Positions 46,501-54,089 of a stretch of DNA of 64,000 bases are shown in pieces (position 1 is the first letter of the stretch; each line of letters begins with the position of its first letter). The position numbers and the translations under genes are program-made. The stretch spans positions 103,501 through 167,500 of the forward strand of contig CAJQUW010016949.1 in assembly GCA_907163375.1 (NCBI GenBank). Direction: 5' to 3'. The DNA comes from Prostheceraeus crozeri (Eukaryota; Platyhelminthes; Polycladida; Euryleptidae). Below the pieces are notes generated by a model. That model ran no database searches. It worked only from the letters and a program-made list of their open reading frames with translations, and was not told the DNA's origin.

Positions 46501-47994
46501 CAAGCATAAGCAATTGATGATGCCAAGATGAAGAATGAAGATTGAATGACAATTGAAGGGTCAGTATGTAAATTCATTTAGTACGAGAGTAAGAACACAT
46601 GTCTAATAGCCTTCTAAAAACATACAAGTATCTAGAATTTATTCCTGTACATTGAATTATCTCATCAATCAAAAAATTGGTCCGAATAAAATGCTGAATT
46701 GACATGGCACTATGTCTTTCACTTTCCTAAACATCACAAACACCATGTTATCACAATCACGGAAAATTCCATATGATTAGTTTACTATCTGCAATGATGT
46801 GCGAAGCGAGGCAATGGCTTCTAACACATGGTATTGCGATTGTGATTATAACCGATGAATAGGATATATTTACGTTTTACAGTACACCATTCGCTTCAAA
46901 TCAGATAGCTACCCAATCAAACATAAATGAAACATTTACCGCCTAGTGGAGGTAAGTAATAAGAAAGTAAAGTACTTGGATGTACATCGCAACTTCACTC
47001 ATGACATGACATGTCACAAATGGTATTGGCTTTTTATATTGATTAATATCATCATTTGATTATAGCCTTTATATCAACATATGAATCTGGTTAGGTGCCT
47101 AAGAAAAGAAGAATGGGAATGGTGATATTGGTTTTGTGTTTATATGCTACCTTTCTACTTTCCAGATAAGAAGAATACTCGGTAAAATTAGATATAAAAT
47201 TGATTTTATGCTATGTGGCATTTGATATTCGAAATAAATCTTTCATGACCAAACCTTATAAATGCAAGCAAAGTCTAATAATCAATAGATTAAAAAACAT
47301 AAATTAATCTATTAAGGTATTGATTCCATGAGTTTGTATTCGAGGTTAACAAAATTCATTTTTTGAAATTTTGCTAATCAATAACTTTGCTTCTTGTAAA
47401 AGTTAATTGCTTCCACAGTGTAGACCTGCACTAGTTAACTTGCCTAATGGAATCCGACTCTGATTATTGTCCCGCGGTAACAAGTTAAATACGCGTCTGC
47501 ACTCTGGATAGCGTCCGACTTGAATATACTTCTCTAAGTTGGAGGCAGTTGCACTGAGTTTCTTTCTATTATTGTACTTTCTAATTTCGAAATCTCTGCG
47601 ATTATGTTGTAGCTAGCAATTTATGCATTAAATCAATATTTTTTATCAATCATTTAACATGAATCAACAACTACCTGTCAAGACAGTCCACGAGTTGGTT
47701 TTCTGAACAAGAAGGATTTTGCATGCAGCTCTTCAATGTTTCGGAAGCTTCCGTCAATCGATCTCTCTGTCGCGTGAGCACTTCAGTTTTATCCGCGTAG
47801 ACTAGCTCTAGCTGTCTTAACAACCAAGCTTCGCGCATTCGTAGGGATTCACTTTGTCGTGCCATGTTTGTTCTCACTTGAGTTGCAACATGGTCTAAAT
47901 TCGAACGAAGCGCACCGAAGCATTTGTTTATCTGAGCTTGAGCTTGATTTAGATTCTGGAGAACAGTAGAAGCATCGCCCCGCAGCCGCTCCAT
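19316..47994 (-). CDS. NCOA4: NCOA4-like ferritinophagy receptor gene (four exons found)
   Basis: Four minus-strand exons together match nuclear receptor coactivator 4 from end to end. In vertebrates NCOA4 binds ferritin heavy chain and carries ferritin to autophagosomes so that iron is released in lysosomes. Visible here are the N-terminal coiled coil (SLRMREAWLLRQLELVY against human CLRSREVWLYEQVDLIY), a continuation CLDSLSSINLLPEETPF (human CLERLGSLTLKPEDS), the cysteine cluster (CKTFDDCCCDESC against human CTSFAECVCDENC), and C-terminal W-L repeats. The parts found sum to about 464 residues against 614 in human. Exon phases fit at the first and last junctions. The second exon ends in phase 1 while the third starts in phase 0, so at least one exon between 46026 and 34717 is missing from this model. 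The name comes from motif recall, not a search. Confidence 0.8.
19960..20265 (-). pseudogene. Possible LINE C-terminal tail
   Basis: The minus strand reads STERFKRSFFHRKSRL before an in-frame stop, resembling the SFF-RTARLWN end of CR1/jockey-type reverse transcriptases. Related nucleotide strings occur at 34013-34110 and 50003-50340. Too short and decayed for a firm call. Confidence 0.35.
20512..21395. repeat. AATCATAATCA-rich repeat blocks
   Basis: Two blocks (about 20518-20705 and 21225-21395) are made of AATCAATCATAATCA variants in the same orientation. They flank about 520 bp of ordinary sequence. The left block opens TAGAGCTGGATTAATC, which could be an hAT-type end, but no matching right end or target duplication was found. 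Confidence 0.45.
21400..21959. other. Intronic, no recognised feature
   Basis: Part of the last NCOA4-like intron. Nothing recognised before the TACA at 21960-21963 that borders the large transposon. Confidence 0.4.
22119..24124 (-). mobile_element. IS630/Tc1-like element, complete
   Basis: The ends CACCTTTTCCAGATCAATAA and, reversed from the right, CACCTTTTCCAAATCAATAA agree over at least 22 bases with one mismatch. TA lies outside both (22117-22118 and 24125-24126). Length is 2006 bp. Subterminal CTCAAATCAATTG-type words repeat several times near the left end, with related words near the right. It carries one uninterrupted transposase gene and is inserted in the 5' part of the 9.5-kb transposon. 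Confidence 0.9.
22868..23890 (-). CDS. IS630/Tc1-like transposase (DDE_3 type), intact
   Basis: A single 340-codon frame with an ATG start. The N-terminus is a helix-turn-helix (residues 7-50, KQRIIDCYNRQDDY and INRRTAYLIIRRYLR) that would bind the inverted ends. The catalytic domain shows D154 (VYIDESGFCLWIKR), D235 (FFIFDNASSHN) and E268 (PPYSPFLNICEGCFSIWK), as in the IS630/Tc1/mariner DDE_3 fold. There are 32 residues between the second D and the E, fewer than the 34 of classical Tc1. GRSVRGERA also fits DDE_3. There is no stop or frameshift, so the element may be young. Confidence 0.88.
   Translation of the reverse strand: MSRQRISVEDKQRIIDCYNRQDDYFVLADALTINRRTAYLIIRRYLRDGQVARRRGGPNHVLVDDEMRNTVVSIVQDHMEYTVDQINQELRLRLPNKRHVCNNMISNILHCRLITLKLTRDPPAQRNAPSIKVARRDMADWLLRNANVEKVYIDESGFCLWIKRSYGRSVRGERAIRVVNARGGGHMSVIFAVSHVNGLIHHEFVEGGFRSNLFNAFLATSSSMLAGRNVFFIFDNASSHNHALEATLQVGHHVMFQPPYSPFLNICEGCFSIWKAAFKRSMAEVRDLLLTQQHANRMATMMQIAEPSIAAVTLPKVQNLNSYLLSVLPKCIREEDILTF
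24341..24561 (+). repeat. 5' cluster of TCACACACGTAACG motifs
   Basis: Exact copies are at 24341-24354 and 24507-24520, a one-base variant (CACACACCTAACG) at 24529-24541, and a shortened form (TGACACGTAAC) at 24551-24561. After removing the nested element the first copy lies about 370 bp from the transposon's left end. Probably transposase-binding sites or promoter elements. Confidence 0.65.
25008..27833 (+). pseudogene. Intron-containing transposase of the 9.5-kb element, frameshifted
   Basis: Exon 1 is 25008-25020 (MENK plus G) with donor GTAAGC. Exon 2 runs from 25463 (acceptor TTTCAG) to 27284, before donor GTATGA. Exon 3 is 27653-27833 (acceptor CTCATGTAG), ending TTTGACTTG TAG. The protein opens with a basic coiled region (KRVRKYRAKRKDD). 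It then has a cysteine-containing middle, SCEYQNEIQSALW, IFTDGPSCEFKNKY with a candidate catalytic aspartate, KYFATSHGKGVVDRVGGGAK, and a C-terminal YDGNQYPGEI then WRWPNLKDEIWYEEDDIV module. I know this layout from uncharacterised multicopy invertebrate proteins. At least three frame changes lie in exon 2: near 25785, near 26262, and near 26520-26560, where a GCGAATAGTACAG word is duplicated. The copy is therefore dead unless these are sequencing errors. Confidence 0.72.
27493..28249 (+). repeat. 757-bp direct duplication, copy 1 (transposase last exon)
   Basis: Matches 30471-31227 over 757 bp. One difference was noticed (A at 27519, C at 30497). It contains the whole last transposase exon, its acceptor and two TCACACACGTAAC motifs (28097-28110 and 28121-28134). 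Confidence 0.92.
28918..29080 (+). other. Candidate captured or alternative terminal exon
   Basis: A 3' splice site, CTTCTTTTCAG, ends at 28917. An open frame then runs to TAA at 29010-29012 (KSTLRDLEEPATEE, then CEHWTHAVCICNW). GAATAAAAG, a polyadenylation signal, follows at about 29071. It lies between the two copies of the transposase's last exon, so it could be an alternative end of the transposase or a piece of an unrelated gene. Confidence 0.35.
29275..30245 (+). repeat. 23-bp minisatellite, about 40 units
   Basis: The consensus unit is GAGCATTAATGAAACAGTAC plus TGT. Variants replace TGTGAG with GGGAAC, and the two forms alternate irregularly. Less regular units extend from about 29200 and to about 30350. 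Each unit contains the palindrome ATTAAT. The array lies inside the 9.5-kb transposon. Confidence 0.93.
30471..31227 (+). repeat. 757-bp direct duplication, copy 2
   Basis: Second copy of 27493-28249, offset by 2978 bp. It holds an intact second version of the last transposase exon (30631-30811) with its acceptor. It is directly followed by the transposon's true 3' end. Confidence 0.92.
31075..31466 (+). repeat. 3' cluster of TCACACACGTAACG motifs
   Basis: Copies are at 31075-31088, 31099-31112, 31286-31299 and 31453-31466, all in the same orientation as the 5' cluster. The last ends 22 bp before the right terminus. Confidence 0.75.
31493..34012. other. Intronic, no recognised feature
   Basis: NCOA4-like intron. 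No protein, repeat array or transposon end recognised. Confidence 0.4.
34013..34115 (-). pseudogene. Possible LINE tail fragment
   Basis: The minus strand reads EDFRSFFNRRARL before a stop, similar to the SFFHR-ARL strings at 20 kb and 50 kb. Very short. Confidence 0.3.
34244..34717 (-). CDS. NCOA4: NCOA4-like exon C (cysteine cluster)
   Basis: The acceptor is TTCTTGTTTCAG right of 34717 and the donor is AAG|GTGAGA at 34244/34243. It is exactly 158 codons in phase 0. The acidic stretch DDEEDEFVDMEKDVD precedes the cysteine-rich block VCANPLSGGDPCKTFDD, then CCCDESC. In human NCOA4 the equivalent block CRANEPCTSFAECVCDENC holds the cysteines reported to bind an iron-sulfur cluster. All five human positions have a counterpart here. 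It is followed by KVNRMLSEWLMSKEGRP, matching the YKWLLKKEGK and SEWL repeats. Confidence 0.85.
34730..36220. other. Intronic, no recognised feature
   Basis: No coding or repeat signal recognised. A further NCOA4-like exon could be hidden here. Confidence 0.35.
36228..36385 (+). mobile_element. tRNA-derived SINE with RTE-type tail
   Basis: The head is tRNA-like: an A-box-like TGGCTAGGTGTTTGG near 36235-36250 and a B-box-like GGTCAAGCCCC at 36272-36282. It is followed by GTCGTCAGGAAGGGCATCCA and, after a spacer, AAAGTCTGACTATGTCAGC then ACCGTCG. The GGAAGGGCATCC block is widely shared by SINEs that use RTE-clade LINE machinery. A fragment of the same family lies at 9717-9806. Confidence 0.75.
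36390..38925. other. Intronic, no recognised feature
   Basis: No gene or repeat recognised. At 38930-38990 a stretch ending in CCCTGTATA resembles the hAT-type end at 41780-41868 in the same orientation. Confidence 0.35.
39800..41180 (-). pseudogene. hAT-like transposase-derived pseudogene (MDGPNVN family)
   Basis: Minus-strand frames, in order, give YKAPEGVVDGLDNSEFLQMV then MDGPNVNFATHRLFEES (41068-40874). Next come MIIERLSNLRAHVENI, KEMLNDPLLNAKLCLFVMIT and KEFKVFLKKFQDD (40723-40484), then MDELVGRKWITGFEAHRI and MFDQRRDRLDDYLLHCFQ (40184-39969). This order, including SMDGPNVN and a DPL-xAKL-FF-xxA-xxFxxFLxxFQ block, is that of a multicopy family of hAT-like proteins known to me from fish, sponges and cnidarians. 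Frame changes and stops separate the blocks, so it is dead. It lies in an NCOA4-like intron on the same strand as the gene. Confidence 0.6.
41780..41868. repeat. hAT-type terminal sequence
   Basis: Reversed, it begins CAGGGTGTATAATGCTGG and continues with GGAAAACCGGGAAAATCAGG. CAGGGTGTA plus GGGAAAA-rich subterminal words are usual for one hAT group. It may be the 5' end of the element carrying the pseudogene at 39.8-41.2 kb. No matching opposite end was found. Confidence 0.4.
41875..46020. other. Intronic, no recognised gene
   Basis: Several short open frames, none recognisable. Contains one perfect hairpin at 45112-45143. Confidence 0.35.
45112..45143. repeat. Perfect 12-bp hairpin
   Basis: CTAGAAACTGTG and CACAGTTTCTAG flank an 8-nt loop. 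Confidence 0.7.
46026..46372 (-). CDS. NCOA4: NCOA4-like exon B
   Basis: The acceptor is ATTTTCAG just right of 46372. The exon continues SINLLPEETPFISFR, then VDSALLREVISQYGRVV, aligned with human LLFEADTITLRQTITTFGSLKTI. It ends with GYGRAFVRAWLSQQQ and SNSFTKTG. The AWL motif may match the EWLL repeat of the vertebrate protein. The most plausible end is a GC donor, AG|GCAAGT at 46026/46025, leaving phase 1. No GT donor in phase 0 looks convincing. With the next known exon starting in phase 0, an intermediate exon is expected. Confidence 0.75.
46380..47670. other. NCOA4-like intron 1
   Basis: Lies between exons A and B. The donor is GTAGTT at 47674 and the acceptor TTTTCAG at 46373. No other feature recognised. 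Confidence 0.5.
47675..47994 (-). CDS. NCOA4: NCOA4-like exon A (start codon, coiled coil)
   Basis: The ATG at 47994-47992 lies five bases after a 3' splice site (ATTTCTAG at about 48006-48000), so a non-coding exon probably lies upstream. The exon encodes 106 codons plus two bases. The product is helical: LNQAQAQINKCF, then HVATQVRTNMARQSESLRM, then REAWLLRQLELVYADKTEV. This is the NCOA4 N-terminal domain. The exon ends GACAG before GTAGTT. The split codon AG+C joins exon B to give CLDSLSS, matching human CLERLGS, which supports the junction. Confidence 0.82.
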
Positions 47995-47999
47995 TTTCA

Positions 48000-50000
48000 C
48001 TAGAAATTGAATTTTCAATCATTAAATTTTTACCTTTTTTAGAAGATGCAATGTCGGGAATGTGTGGTTGTTGTTCACATAGGAGTATGCATGCAACCCT
48101 ACAAGGAACTATGCTCATAGCATGTTCTACGAGTACATAGAACATAGCTTGATCAATTTTTTGTGATACGATAGGAATTTAGGATAATGCACGAGTAAAC
48201 CTGCCTTGGCAAAAAGAGCGCAATAAAATCTGAAATTTTTGCTTCTTGAAAAGAAGCTACAGGGTAAACCTCGAAATTGGATGTAAAAAACAGGAGCGTG
48301 CTTTACATTATCTGAAACCTACTATATTTCTGAAAGAAGTTTAGCAGGAAACCAATAGCTTCTGTCAGCTCGTGGAAGTAAGCCTAAATGGGTCCTAATT
48401 TGCCTAAATTGGGGTACCGTACTCACGAAACATCGTTCTTCTTGCTACAGAAATACTGAGTAAATATTGCATTTTGAGTGGCAATTTCGAAACATACAAT
48501 TCCTATGGGTCTATGTGCAAAATTCTACAAAATAATGAGATTCAGTTCCGAGTTGAAAACTTTGCAAGAGATTTCCAACCTGCAGGAGATAATTGATTTT
48601 CGGAGTAAAACTTTCGTAGAAATACTAGCGTTAGATGTTTCATAGATTCTAGGCAAATGTGCAGAATCGGGTAATAAAATTTAACATCCTTTCGCTGATG
48701 TCAGATCTTATTTTAGATAATGTGCCTTTCTCCATCACTTTTACCTTCATTCTATCACTCAATGCCAGATAGAAGACCACTCTCACAAACATAAACCGTT
48801 GAAGCCGATTACATTCTGAAGGTTATCGACATTTTGACCGGACTGTTGTCCTGATCCCAAGCAATTTCTGGCGAATTAGCATGCTTGCTAAACGGTTCGA
48901 AAACATTTTGGTGACTATTTCTACTTGATGTCCTTTTATCTAGGTAATGTTTTCATTTTATCACTAGTTTATTTAGAGTGTTTGCATCTAAAACAGATGT
49001 CTTCATTTTATTGCCCACATCAGCATTATATGAGCTGCTATTATATAGCAATATATTGCTAAACATCAATAACATTCACTCTCCGATTGTTGAAAATGTT
49101 GTCTAAAGCCAAGTTAAATGATTTTATCAGCTGATTCCGTGTGGTAATAATGATTTTTCGAGAATTTACAGCCGAAAAGAATATGATAAGTTATTTTTGA
49201 AAGACTCATGCTAAATAGCTGCTCAACAGCTGTTGGCATGAATGCCACAGATCCTAAATATTATGAAATTTCCGGAAGTTTTTGTGATCAGGTTTTGTTT
49301 GAATAACATACGGAAAACCCTGACATTGATTTGTCGATAAAATGGGTATAACCGTCAGTAGTCCACAATCATTCTTCAGGTAACAGTGTGAGCACTGCAA
49401 CTCTTTGAAAAGAAAACCGACCGGAAAATAAAGGTGCAGTCAGCGTTTGCTTCTCAAGAAACATTGTTCTTTATGCTAAAGAAATACTGAGTAAATTTTG
49501 CATTTTGAGTGACAATGTCGAAACATACAATTCCTATAGGTCTATGTGCAAAATTTTACAAAATAATGAGATTCAGTTCCCAGTTGAAAACTTTGCAGGC
49601 CATGTTTTGAAAGAAAACATTGATGGAACATGACATTTATCTTTGACTCACAACTGACAAGTCACTGATCTACAGTCAGTTGATCTATGGTGAAGTTATA
49701 TTTAGTATGGAATATTATGATAGTATGAGGTCATAAATTTTGAGTTAATAAAGTCATAAACCTGTCTTCTTTAAGTAGTAGGCCTGTTTGGGGTACCGCA
49801 CTCATAATTGAATTAACTAAGTCCCGAACACTGAAAATTGAATTAGGGTGGTACAGAGTGAATAGAATGTTTAATAGAGGATATTAAATTCAAATTAATT
49901 AATTAAGAGCCAATTACTACACAACTCATGGAGATAAAAGTGAAAATAAGGAAAACTACAATTTTCAAGGCTAGGATAACATACTAGAAACGCCTCTTCA
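48000..50000. other. Upstream region with a diverged direct repeat
   Basis: Upstream of the NCOA4-like start. 48446-48572 and 49477-49600 share about 125 bp with few mismatches, including TTCAGTTCC-AGTTGAAAAC and GAAACATACAATTCCTAT. No gene recognised. Confidence 0.6.
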
Positions 50001-50002
50001 AA

Positions 50003-50340
50003 TTATAAACTCTCCATAGAGCCTAGTGGAAGATCATTGACCATTCTCTTGAAGGCTTCAACACTGACAGATGCTGGGAATACCTCATAAGGAATCCTAC
50101 TACAGAACCTTGCTGTCTAATGAAAGAAGAATCTCTTAAGATGCTCTGTACTACAACGCGGAATTAGTCTAACAACCCGTTACCGGTCTTGAAGTTAGGC
50201 CTATCGTTATTAAAATCCTGAGTAAATTGTGACGTCTGTCTGAAACTCGGAGCACTATTTGCATGACCTAATAAATGCCATCAGATGCTATGTGCGAATA
50301 GCATCCCCTTCAAATTGCCTCCACAGTCCAGGCGCAAGCG
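50003..50340 (-). pseudogene. LINE C-terminal tail
   Basis: The minus strand reads TEHLKRFFFH, a stop, TARFCSRIPYEVFPASVSV, then EAFKRMVNDLPLGSMESL and TAA at 50005-50003. This matches the FFFRTARLWNSLP...V-AFKR end of CR1/jockey-type reverse transcriptases. Upstream sequence is decayed. Stops within a short span show a dead copy. Confidence 0.6.
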
Positions 50341-50344
50341 TTTA

Positions 50345-51252
50345 AGTATTGATTATGTCGCTTTGTCATAAACAGTGCTCGGGTCAACTTTGAATGAGTG
50401 ATACAGCATTCTCTCAGAAGAATATTTCCTAATTTTTGTCGTAGACTTATAGCCTATCTCTCTGAGGCGAACTTTCTCATTCTTGATAGGAGATCTAGAC
50501 GAAAGGTTACATAGACACAATTATAATTGATAAAACATCAAGGAGATAATATGATTGAACGAACAAAGCAATCTTCAGTTTCTCTAATATAAAGAAGGAC
50601 ACCACAACTTTTTCCAGGAAGTCCTTCCTCTGTAATTAATTGTAAATTAAAAACAGATCACTGGTCAGTGGTAGTGGACAGATGGATGAACAGTGCGTTT
50701 CACTTGAGAAGCATTCCAACAAATTATCACACTCCTTCACATAGCCAATCTGTGAATTCTGAGATCGACAATGGCGTTCTCCTATTATGGTTGAACATAA
50801 GCATGATTTTTTTTAAGCATGATGAAGTTAGATGGATCTGATTTACCAATTCAATGAACTTTAAGTAAATACTAAAAGTGATGCTAAGATAGTGAACAAT
50901 GCGCAAATATGGAAATTAAAAATTTAAACCATAATAAGGTCGGACCGGAATATTATTTGGCAATATGAGCACTGCTGTCACAAAGAGCTTCTGAAAATCT
51001 TTCCGACAATTCTCCCGCTATTTAGAAAGGTGGCTTTAACTGCAAGAGACTAAAAAACGAAAGAATTTGTGAATATTGGAAAATCGACCAAGACAGTGTC
51101 ATCACTAATGAAAGTGAAATCATTTATTTATCAAGCAAATGTATGTGCTACAATATGAATAATGGTGTGATTTTGCTGTGTTGAATTATCAAATATTTTA
51201 GAGCATGATACGATAAGACTTAGATTTGGATTCAATTATGTGAAATTCGAGT
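50345..51252. other. No recognised feature
   Basis: AT-rich, no supported gene. Confidence 0.4.
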
Positions 51253-51260
51253 GAAAACAT

Positions 51261-52157
51261 TAGGGATGCAAAAAAATGTTTTTTTATCGACCATATTTTA
51301 CATATATTTTAAATATTTTTTTGTTTTTTTATGATGGTCGAGAATTAAACAATATTTTCATAACCACTTTTACGGAATACGCAAATAGGAATCTGTAATG
51401 TATTTCATGCTTTATTACAGATGCCTTATCATTTCGTTTTCAATTCATTTATCGCAATGTTTGATTTTTGAAAAGGATTACGCCCTGTCAATTATATAAG
51501 AAAGAAAACTATGACTTTGGTTAGATACATATATATGGTGAACTATGATAGAAAAGTCATCGTAAATTTAAAAATTGTATTTTTACAAAAGTGTATTGTT
51601 ACCACAAACACCAGGTTTTCCAACCATCCCGAAGCAAACTTAAAATCAATGTGAAAGCATAATCTGTTGAAACTCGTTATTGATTCTGATTGGATGATTG
51701 AGATCACCAATAGTCTGATATATCAATAGTTGGATTGGTTCATTGACGTCAGCTATCGCGTGGGATTTTATGATTCGAGAATCGAGATAGACCAACACTT
51801 TCTATATAAAGCCGCCATCAGGAGTCAACGATGATGGTGGACTCCAATTTTCATTTTGACATAATGATCAACATAACAGTGTTAACCAAAGCTTAGTTAT
51901 CGATATTTCATGTCAATTGCACTAGCTCTAAACTCACTTACAAGGATGACTTTAATAAATTACATACTGGTTTCTTACGCAGCCGGATTTGTGTAAGAAA
52001 CTTTTTTAGGCTAATGAAATTGATGGAATGTAAATTAATAAGCCTACATTTAAAAAAACATGTTTGTAAGCGCAAAATTACACAACATCATAAAAAACAT
52101 ATTAAAAACATTGTTTTTTATCCATATTTAAAACATATTTAAAATATCGCAACCCTA
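51261..52157. mobile_element. hAT-type MITE, 897 bp
   Basis: The ends read TAGGGATGCAAAAAAATG and, reversed, TAGGGTTGCGATATTTTA. GAAAACAT is repeated exactly on both sides (51253-51260 and 52158-52165), an 8-bp duplication. The termini are very AT-rich and partly self-complementary. There is no transposase. A TATATAAAG box at about 51802 lies near the middle. Confidence 0.85.
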
Positions 52158-52918
52158 GAAAACATCCAAGATTCAAAATAACTTATATAGAAGACATCAT
52201 CTGTCTGATATTATTCTATGCTAGAAAATACTGCTGTAGGCCTGCTTAACCAGTAGGCAGACCTTAAATATCATATCTGTGAATCATCACGATCTGCCAT
52301 AATTGTGGTTTTGTAAAGCTCACTCTTTTTGTTGCGTTCATTATTCTCATTGACTCTGAAAGATTTCCGCATTTGAAGGCGAATTTGTCCTTTCTGATTG
52401 ACATTCTCTTCGAACATTGCACTCGCAGTCACTGACAGAGCTCTCGATCATTTTCCTTTATTTCTTCCACTCAACGATGCTTTGATATTTCTCATTCTTC
52501 ACTGACAATGGCTCTTCTATTTATATGTGCTTCTTAATTTCTTCTTCGGTCTCATTGTTTCCGTGTACGAGACTGGCGTGTGGAATCCTCGATCAACTAA
52601 TCTGTGCACTAAGAAGCCTGACTGGAATCTTTACATCAAGCGCGCCGGCACCAAATTCTATTTATAGATTATTCCAGACTAAGGCGCGTCGGCGCGCCGG
52701 GAGCAAAATCTATTTATAGATCCTTCCGGATTAAAGCCACAGAAATAGAAAGGGAAGAACGCTGTCTCCCCGTTCATCGGCTTGCAGGACAGCGTGGCCA
52801 CTTTTCTTGTTTACATTCTGCCGATCTCCCTTCATTAGGGGCAAAAGCGAGATGAATATGTTTGCATCTGAGAGTCTGTGGCTCTATCAAGGACTTCTAA
52901 ATATAGCACTGATGTCAG

Positions 52919-52958
52919 GACCACAGAACAAGGAGCACCTTCTCCTTGTTCTGTGGTC
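52919..52958. repeat. Perfect 17-bp hairpin
   Basis: GACCACAGAACAAGGAG and its exact complement flank a 6-nt loop, inside the P-like element. Confidence 0.85.
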
Positions 52959-53181
52959 AGGACGCGCGCTACAGATTCATTAGGGAAACCCAGCGAGGCT
53001 GACTGAAAGGCTACTATTGTTGCAAGCACAAATCAGCCTGGGAGATCAACCACGTGCAACGCTGGTATTATTATCACAAGTGTGAATGAGTCATATTGTA
53101 GCAATTGATGAAAGAAACTAACTGTTTGCTGATCAGTTTCATGTTGATCTCGTTTCATTATTTCCCAATCTTCGTCAAGTG

Positions 53182-53435
53182 ATGGTGAAATCATGTTGCG
53201 TACCTTTTTGTACTAATCGCTACTCTTCTGACTCCGACATAACTTTTCATGAGTTTCCTTACTCTAGACCCCATGAGGTCAAATAGTGGATTATTCGCAT
53301 CAAGAGAAAGAACTTCGATCCTCGAAAAGGTTCTTCTTTCGTCTGCTCAAGACATTTTACCGACGATTGCTTCGAGACCTCTGGTTTCACCGGCAAAAGA
53401 CCGAAGAGGTGCCTAAGACCTGGGGATCACAGAGA
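53182..53435 (+). pseudogene. THAP-domain exon with one in-frame stop
   Basis: ATG at 53182 opens MVKSCCVPFCTNRYSSDSD, then ITFHEFPYSRPHEVK, a TAG at 53284-53286, then WIIRIKRKNFDPRKGSS and FVCSRHFTDDCFETSGFTG. The zinc ligands (C-C pair near the start, CSRH later), FHEFP and the W after the stop are the conserved THAP positions. THAP domains form the DNA-binding N-terminus of P-element and THAP9 transposases. The exon ends at 53435 before a strong donor (GTAAGT), but no following exon is present. The stop would end the protein after 34 residues. Confidence 0.82.
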
Positions 53436-54089
53436 GTAAGTTATCATTTTATATCGATGCAGTACTTTATGTATAATTTGATTCAATCTGAATGTGCTTA
53501 ATAAAAATATGCTTAACCGCATCAACAATAATCAGTAATTTAGTCAAATTGTCTTCTTTTGCTTTAACTGGCTTCATGTGTACCCTCAGCCAACCATCAA
53601 ATTTATAAGTAAACATAAGTATTAACCAGCTGTGAAGTCTGCTTGATGATCACTATCTCAAAAGGAATCTAATTAAGTGTGATAATAGCTCGAGAAACTC
53701 ATGCTCGATTAACTCATGCAGCGGGTGTTATCAACATTCTGGCTTCTTGCCCCTAATCGCCCAACGCCGTCGGTGTAAACAAAGCACGCGTTTGACGGTG
53801 AAGACATCGTTCTTCCCTTTCTATTTCTGTGATTAAAGCGCGCCGGCAACAAATTCTATTTATAGATTCTACTCAAAAAAAATCCGCATGATGAGTTTAA
53901 TGCGCGCCGTAACCGAACACAGTAATTTAACTTGAACGAGTACGTTTTCATCCTTTCATTCGCAATATTTTTTGCGTTATATTTGCACGAACGAATAGTA
54001 TCCTAAAATGTACTTCATCAAGGGCCAAAGCGCGCCGCGCCGGATTAATCCAGCAAAACATGTGAAGATTCCAGTCGGGCTAAGTAGAC

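Larger units (their letters stand above)
52617..54079 (+). mobile_element. P-like DNA transposon remnant with THAP exon
   Basis: The ends CCTGACTGGAATCTTTACAT and, reversed, CCCGACTGGAATCTTCACAT agree closely. The flanks CTAAGAAG (52609-52616) and CTAAGTAG (54080-54087) form an 8-bp duplication with one mismatch, as expected for the P superfamily. Inside the ends are further inverted blocks: GCGCGCCGGC followed by AAATTCTATTTATAGATT, twice on the left and once on the right, and about 110 bp containing CACAGAAATAGAAAGGGAAG (52739-52850 against 53745-53840). The middle holds a THAP-domain exon. At 1463 bp it is too short for a full transposase, so it is an internally deleted copy. Confidence 0.72.
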
